Of a DNA stretch of 64,000 nt, positions 57,483 through 64,000 are shown piece by piece; the stretch's first letter is position 1; every line of letters begins with the position of its first letter. Location: contig QDFX01000002.1 of assembly GCA_003347645.1 (NCBI GenBank), positions 1 through 64,000 on the forward strand, read 5' to 3'. This DNA comes from Rhizobiaceae bacterium CPCC 101076. GTDB taxonomy: Bacteria; Pseudomonadota; Alphaproteobacteria; Rhizobiales; Methylopilaceae. Position numbers and translations under genes: made by a program. Under the pieces are notes generated by a model that was not told the origin of the DNA, made no database searches, and saw only the letters and a list, made by a program, of their open reading frames with translations.

Positions 57483-58645
57483 GCGGCCGCCGGCTTTGCG
57501 CGAGCTTCGGCTTCCTCCGCCGGCGGCGTGTGGGTCTCGCGCGCGGACAGGAACTGGCCGATCGCGTCGAGCCCTTCGACGTGATCGGAGAACACCTTCA
57601 CCATCACGAGCAAGGGCACGGCCATCAGCACGCCGACAATGCCCCACACCCAGCCCCAGAACGCGACGGCGAGCAGGATCGCCACGGCATTCATCTCGAG
57701 GCGGCGTCCGACGATCATCGGCGTCAGCACCTGCCCTTCGAGCATGGCCGCGAGAAGATAGATGCCCGGCGCGAGCATCGCGTAGCTCACGGTCTCGAAC
57801 GAGACGAGCGCGACGCAGGCAACGAGGATAATCCCGATCAGCGCGCCGAGATATGGGATATAGGTCAGGAACGTCGCCAGCACGCCCCACAGCACGGGGT
57901 TGGGCATGCCGATGATCCACATGCCGACCCCGATGAAGGCGCCGGTCGCGATGTTGATGCCGGTGATGGTCAGGAGGTAGCGTGAGACCTCTCTCTCGAT
58001 GTCCCGTGAAATGTGGATCGCCCGCTTCTTGTCGCTGAGCGTGGGCAGGATCTTCACCAGCTTCTCGCGGAAGAGATCTCCGGACGCCAGCAGGAAGAGC
58101 AGAAGGACAAGCGTCAGGCCGACCTTGGCCACGACTGCAGGAACGCCCGTCGCGGCACTCCTTAGGAACCCCGGCTCTTTCAGGACGACTCTCTGCACAC
58201 CGGGATCGTTCTGCGTCGTCATCTGGCTGACCTGTTCGGTGACCTGCACCACGAAACCGAGCGAGGCGCGGATTCCCGACAGCTTCTTCTGGACTTCGCT
58301 GCCGATCCGGGGCGCGTCGTCGATCCACTGCGATACCGGTCCGCTCAACGAATAGACGCCGAGGGCGATCAGGAAAAAAAGAAGCAGGACCAGAGACGTA
58401 GCCGTCATCCATTCGGGAATCCGCCACTTAGCTCCCGCCCGCACGATCGGGCTGAGCAGGATCGAGAACATGAAGGCCAGCGCGATCGGCATCAGCAGAT
58501 CCTGCGCGAAGTACATCGCGCCGATCAGCATGATCAGGAAAATGCCGATGATCGAACTGCGCAGCAGGCCGCGCATCGAGACCTCGATCGGCTGCTGCCG
58601 GAATGACAGGGACGAGACTTCGGCACGTTTCGACTCTTCGGCCAT
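57479..58645 (-). CDS. AI-2E family transporter (PerM/YdiK type)
   Basis: This 388-residue inner-membrane protein has about eight hydrophobic spans. The family core is visible in YFAQDLLMPIALAFMFSILL, VSRYLLTITGINIATGAFIG, GVLATFLTYIPYLGALIG and MIVGRRLEMNAVAILLAVAF. Members have been linked to autoinducer-2 export or to sodium/proton antiport; the role here is not settled. The ATG at 58645 (MAEESKRAEVS) was preferred over an upstream frame that would run into the metC promoter region. Confidence 0.88.
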   Translation of the reverse strand: MAEESKRAEVSSLSFRQQPIEVSMRGLLRSSIIGIFLIMLIGAMYFAQDLLMPIALAFMFSILLSPIVRAGAKWRIPEWMTATSLVLLLFFLIALGVYSLSGPVSQWIDDAPRIGSEVQKKLSGIRASLGFVVQVTEQVSQMTTQNDPGVQRVVLKEPGFLRSAATGVPAVVAKVGLTLVLLLFLLASGDLFREKLVKILPTLSDKKRAIHISRDIEREVSRYLLTITGINIATGAFIGVGMWIIGMPNPVLWGVLATFLTYIPYLGALIGIILVACVALVSFETVSYAMLAPGIYLLAAMLEGQVLTPMIVGRRLEMNAVAILLAVAFWGWVWGIVGVLMAVPLLVMVKVFSDHVEGLDAIGQFLSARETHTPPAEEAEARAKPAAA

Positions 58646-58778
58646 CGGGTTTCGTTCCAGCAAAGGGAATGCTCGAAAGAACGTCCGATCGTCTTCGCCG
58701 TTCCAAGAGATGGGCTTGCCTCCGGGCAAAAGGAGGAGAGAATGCCTGCCCTCCCAATGATCGGACCTCAGTCATTCC

Positions 58779-59954
58779 ATGTCAGCTTCTCGTGATCCGC
58801 GGACCCCGTTGGGCCCGAACACGGCTCTGGTCGCCACCGGCCGCGATCCCCTTCAGCAGCACGGCTTCGTCAACCCGCCGACCTATCGCGGCTCGACCGT
58901 GCTCTATCCCAACGCGGAAGACCTGTTCGCGCATCGGAACAAATACAGCTACGGCCGCCGCGGTTCGCCGACGATCGATGCGCTGACCGGCGCGATCAAC
59001 GAACTCGAAGGTGCCGCCGGCACAGTCCTGACCCCGTCCGGCCTCTCGGCCGTCACGACCGCCATGCTCTCGGCGGTCCGGGCGGGCGACCATTTCCTCG
59101 TCGTCGACAGCGCCTACAATCCCGGCCGGCATTTCTGCGATACGACTTTGAAGGATTTCGGCGTCGAGACGACCTATTACGATCCGCTGGTCGGTGCCGG
59201 CATCGCCGACCTGATCCGCCCGAACACCAAGGCGATCCTGACCGAAAGCCCCGGCTCGCTGACCTTCGACGTCCAGGACGTTCCCGCCATCGTCGAGGTC
59301 GCGCACAGAGCGGGCGTACTGGTCCTGATGGACAACACCTGGGCGACGCCGCTGTTCTTCAAGCCGCTCGAGCATGGCGTCGACATCTCGATCCAGGCCG
59401 GCACGAAATACATCTCCGGCCATTCCGACATCATGATCGGCACCGTTTCGGCCAACAGAGATGCCTGGGCACGGCTTCACAACACCCATGGCAATCTCGG
59501 CCTGACGGTGGGCCCGGACGACATCTCGCTCGCCCTCCGCGGCCTCCGCACGATGGGTATCCGTCTCGCCCGCCATCAGGAGACCGGCTTCGCGCTGGCC
59601 CGCTGGCTGCAGAGCCGGCCGGAAGTTGCGCAAGTCATGCATCCGGGACTCGAAACCGATCCGGGCCATGCGATCTGGAAGAGGGACTTCTCCGGCGCGT
59701 CGGGTCTTTTCGGCTTCGAACTCCGTGAAGGCTATTCACAGGCGGATATCGAGCGCTTCCTGAACTCGCTGACGCTTTACGGCATGGGCTATTCCTGGGG
59801 CGGCTTCGAAAGCCTCATCATTCCCTTCGACACCCGCGGCCGTTCCCTGCCCTCGCGATTCAAGGGGCGCACGCTGCGCATCCATGCCGGTCTCGAAGAT
59901 GTCGAGGATCTGATCGCCGATCTCGACCGTGCGTTCCCGGCTCTGCGAGGCTGA
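58779..59954 (+). CDS. metC: Cystathionine beta-lyase
   Basis: This 391-residue PLP enzyme of the Cys/Met metabolism family splits cystathionine to homocysteine, pyruvate and ammonia. The PLP lysine is K210 in QAGTKYISGHSD. Other motifs are YGRRGSPTIDAL, LTPSGLSAVTTAMLSA, ESPGSLTFDVQDV and MDNTWATPLFFKPL. It is the proteobacterial MetC type rather than cystathionine gamma-synthase, judged by the SGHSDIM and YSWGGFESL contexts. A hairpin follows immediately. The 133-base leader showed no recognisable SAM riboswitch. Confidence 0.93.
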   Translation: MSASRDPRTPLGPNTALVATGRDPLQQHGFVNPPTYRGSTVLYPNAEDLFAHRNKYSYGRRGSPTIDALTGAINELEGAAGTVLTPSGLSAVTTAMLSAVRAGDHFLVVDSAYNPGRHFCDTTLKDFGVETTYYDPLVGAGIADLIRPNTKAILTESPGSLTFDVQDVPAIVEVAHRAGVLVLMDNTWATPLFFKPLEHGVDISIQAGTKYISGHSDIMIGTVSANRDAWARLHNTHGNLGLTVGPDDISLALRGLRTMGIRLARHQETGFALARWLQSRPEVAQVMHPGLETDPGHAIWKRDFSGASGLFGFELREGYSQADIERFLNSLTLYGMGYSWGGFESLIIPFDTRGRSLPSRFKGRTLRIHAGLEDVEDLIADLDRAFPALRG

Positions 59955-59961
59955 AACGAAC

Positions 59962-59986
59962 GCGGCCGGCGCAATGCGCCGGCCGC
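59962..59986 (+). terminator. Terminator hairpin after metC
   Basis: GCGGCCGGCGCA and TGCGCCGGCCGC are perfect 12-bp inverted copies around a single base, seven bases after the metC stop. They allow a 9-10 bp GC-only stem with a short loop. The tail TCGGCTTTCC has only a weak T run. It lies between convergent metC and the DUF4142 gene, so it may serve both strands. Confidence 0.72.
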
Positions 59987-60008
59987 TCGGCTTTCCGTCA
60001 GGCTCGGA

Positions 60009-60641
60009 TTATTGCGGAGCCTGCTTCTGTTTGGGCATCGGCTCCGCCGACGAGCGGCCCGTCGTCGCATCGCTCTCGCCCTGGGCCACGCCGCTCAGGC
60101 CCTGCACATGTCGGCGATGCTCCTGCAGGATCGGCAGGGTATTGGTGGCGAACTGTTTCAACTGGGAATTCGAAGCGGATGACTCGCCATAGTTCCGGAA
60201 CAGGGCGACCGCCTCATTATGCGCGTCGAGCTGCGCCTGGATGTACATCCGGTCGAAGGCCGCTCCCGAGAGGCCGCCGAGCTTCTGGATGACCTGGTTG
60301 TGCTTGCTGTCGAGCGCTTTGGGCGTCTCCGCGCCCATCTCCTTCGCAAGATCCATGAGTTCGCGATTGGCCTTGCCATGATCCCGGACCATCATCCGGG
60401 CGAAATCCTTCACCTCGGCGCTCTCGCCCTTTTTCAGTGCGAGCTCGCTCGACTGGACCTCGAATGCGCCGCCAATCGCGGCGTTTTGGACGAATTTTGC
60501 GTCCGCCGACTTCAACTGGCCCTGCTGCTGGCCCATCTCGGCCGGCTTCTTCATCGGTGCGGGGGCTGCACCCTGCGCGAAGGCCGCTGCCGGGGCGAGC
60601 GCAAGACTCGCCGCTGCGGCCAGAAGGATGTGCTTTCTCAT
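60009..60641 (-). CDS. DUF4142 domain-containing secreted protein
   Basis: This 210-residue protein has a clear signal peptide (HILLAAAASLALAPAAAFAQ) and a DUF4142 helical bundle: FVQNAAIGGAFEVQSSELAL, AEVKDFARMMVRDHGKAN, YIQAQLDAHNEAVALFRNYG and LPILQEHRRHVQGL. The family is ferritin-like in fold and abundant in Hyphomicrobiales; the function is unknown, with stress or metal roles suggested. It is a likely single-gene transcript. Confidence 0.87.
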   Translation of the reverse strand: MRKHILLAAAASLALAPAAAFAQGAAPAPMKKPAEMGQQQGQLKSADAKFVQNAAIGGAFEVQSSELALKKGESAEVKDFARMMVRDHGKANRELMDLAKEMGAETPKALDSKHNQVIQKLGGLSGAAFDRMYIQAQLDAHNEAVALFRNYGESSASNSQLKQFATNTLPILQEHRRHVQGLSGVAQGESDATTGRSSAEPMPKQKQAPQ

Positions 60642-60780
60642 TGGATCGCTCCTCTGTGGGCGGGCCCGCAGAGGTCTCGTGCTTGGCGTGGCCCGCTATC
60701 CTATGGAAACGAACCGAAGATAGCGGGGTTCCGAGAAAGTCTTCCTGATCAGCAGCTTACCTTCGCGGTAAGGTCAGACC

Positions 60781-61293
60781 TCAGAACGGAATCTCGTCGT
60801 CGAGGATCTCGCCCATCCGGCCCGAACTGCTTCCGCCACCGCCACCACCCGCATAGGCCGGCTGGCGACGCTCCGACGAGCCGGAACGGCCGTAATCGCC
60901 GCCACCACCGCCGAAGTCATCCTCGCCCGAACCGCCGCCGCCCCGGCCATCGAGCATGGTCAGCACCGAGTTGAAGCCCTGCAGCACAATCTCGGTCGAG
61001 AACTTCTCCTGGCCGCCCTGGTCGGTCCACTTCCGGGTCTGGAGCGCGCCCTCGATATAGACCTTGGCGCCCTTGCGGAGGAACTGCTCCGCCACCTTGC
61101 AAAGACCTTCATTGAAGATCACCACGCGGTGCCATTCGGTCTTTTCCTTGCGCTCGCCGCTGTTGCGGTCACGCCAGGTTTCCGAGGTGGCGATGCGAAG
61201 ATTCGCGATCGGCTTGCCGTCCTGGGTACGGCGAATTTCCGGGTCGGCGCCGAGATTGCCGACGAGAATGACCTTGTTGACGCTGCCGGCCAT
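60781..61293 (-). CDS. ssb: Single-stranded DNA-binding protein
   Basis: This 170-residue OB-fold protein has the SSB core [48 protein letters not shown] and [15 protein letters not shown] glycine-rich linker and the acidic tip DDEIPF, which recruits partner proteins, end the chain. The ATG at 61293 with GGAGA upstream is preferred over an in-frame ATG at 61335. It is divergent from uvrA, with a LexA box between the two. Confidence 0.97.
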   Translation of the reverse strand: MAGSVNKVILVGNLGADPEIRRTQDGKPIANLRIATSETWRDRNSGERKEKTEWHRVVIFNEGLCKVAEQFLRKGAKVYIEGALQTRKWTDQGGQEKFSTEIVLQGFNSVLTMLDGRGGGGSGEDDFGGGGGDYGRSGSSERRQPAYAGGGGGGSSSGRMGEILDDEIPF

Positions 61294-61398
61294 AACCATC
61301 TCCGTCCGTGCGCGTGAATTGGGATTGAAGCCCACCCTAGTCTTTGGCCGGGCGGCCCCACAATATGTGGCGTCGCTGTCGCTGTAGACAACTCGCGT

Positions 61399-61413
61399 GT
61401 TCTCTTTATGTTC
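61399..61413. promoter_or_regulatory. LexA (SOS) box between ssb and uvrA
   Basis: GTTC-TCTTTAT-GTTC at 61399-61413 is an exact match to the alphaproteobacterial LexA operator, two direct GTTC elements spaced by seven bases. It lies in the 216-base region shared by divergent ssb and uvrA, both known SOS genes, which makes it a confident functional call. Confidence 0.88.
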
Positions 61414-61509
61414 CTAAACGCTCCGACTCGCGGGTGCAAGGCTGATCGTGCTTTATCGACACGGCTTCTCTATATCTGAACTACCGGCGGCGGGGCCGGC
61501 GGACACACC

Positions 61510-64000
<2,491 letters not shown>

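Noticed and set aside
58646-58778. Possible SAM riboswitch ahead of metC
   Set aside because: I could not find SAM-II or SAM-V-like conserved pseudoknot sequences in the 133-base leader.
60821-60960. Repetitive CCGCCACC-type sequence near the ssb 3' end as a possible tandem repeat
   Set aside because: It encodes the normal glycine-rich linker of SSB.

Overview
This window is a GC-rich stretch of bacterial chromosome with densely packed genes. It contains almost no mobile DNA: I saw no transposase, integrase, phage gene, CRISPR array or rRNA. The best fit is an alphaproteobacterium of the order Hyphomicrobiales (Rhizobiales). The evidence is the dusB-ntrB-ntrC-ntrY-ntrX-dat-hfq-hflX order, a fused IspDF enzyme, the dacA-tmk-holB-metG-tatD-MBL block, an alphaproteobacterial-type LexA box (GTTC-N7-GTTC) between ssb and uvrA, and many GTG/TTG starts coupled to upstream stops. 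I cannot name a genus.

Layout. (1) 1-7795 is a catabolic and uptake cluster: the end of a dihydrodipicolinate-synthase-family aldolase, an L-2-hydroxyglutarate oxidase, a complete tripartite tricarboxylate transporter (tctCBA), an enolase-superfamily enzyme, a GntR/FCD regulator and an Ldh-family 2-hydroxyacid dehydrogenase. (2) 8018-15460 holds tRNA-Ser(UGA), an RlpA-like lipoprotein, a DacA-like protein whose active-site motifs look degenerate, then tmk-holB-metG-tatD-MBL. (3) 15571-22916 is more accessory: a DUF2236 protein, a lipid-kinase-like protein with a phosphoesterase, an aldo/keto reductase divergent from a LysR regulator, a HerA-like ATPase, and VOC and DUF488 proteins. (4) 22964-33738 holds mazG, then the hfq-hflX and Ntr nitrogen-control block. 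(5) 33866-42351 holds ispDF, cinA, a fused MFS/spermidine-synthase-like protein, ratA, lipA, panB, ppx/gppA, rlmE and an unannotated-looking 33-residue ORF. (6) 42400-50505 holds an MFS exporter, the guaB operon, a divergent Aat-like transferase, guaA and a small membrane protein. (7) 50462-64000 is mixed: a DUF899 gene with a clear promoter/operator, a decayed gene fragment, a DUF2019/DUF1963 protein, an SDR, stress and redox genes, sseA, metC, ssb and the start of uvrA.

The genes fall into recognisable programmes. These are uptake and dehydration of an organic or sugar acid (region 1), cell-envelope and replication housekeeping (region 2), nitrogen sensing with RNA-chaperone control (region 4), isoprenoid, lipoate and pantothenate cofactors (region 5), guanine nucleotide synthesis (guaB and guaA) and DNA repair (ssb/uvrA sharing an SOS box). 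The observations I rate most worth following are: the DacA-like protein that keeps SxxK but reads VGN and IIG where SxN and KTG are expected; a HerA-like ORF running about 340 bases antisense into a LysR gene; two perfect DnaA-box 9-mers inside the start of ispDF; hairpins abutting start codons at two loci, one of them before a 33-aa ORF; and a double operator whose regulator gene appears to be gone.
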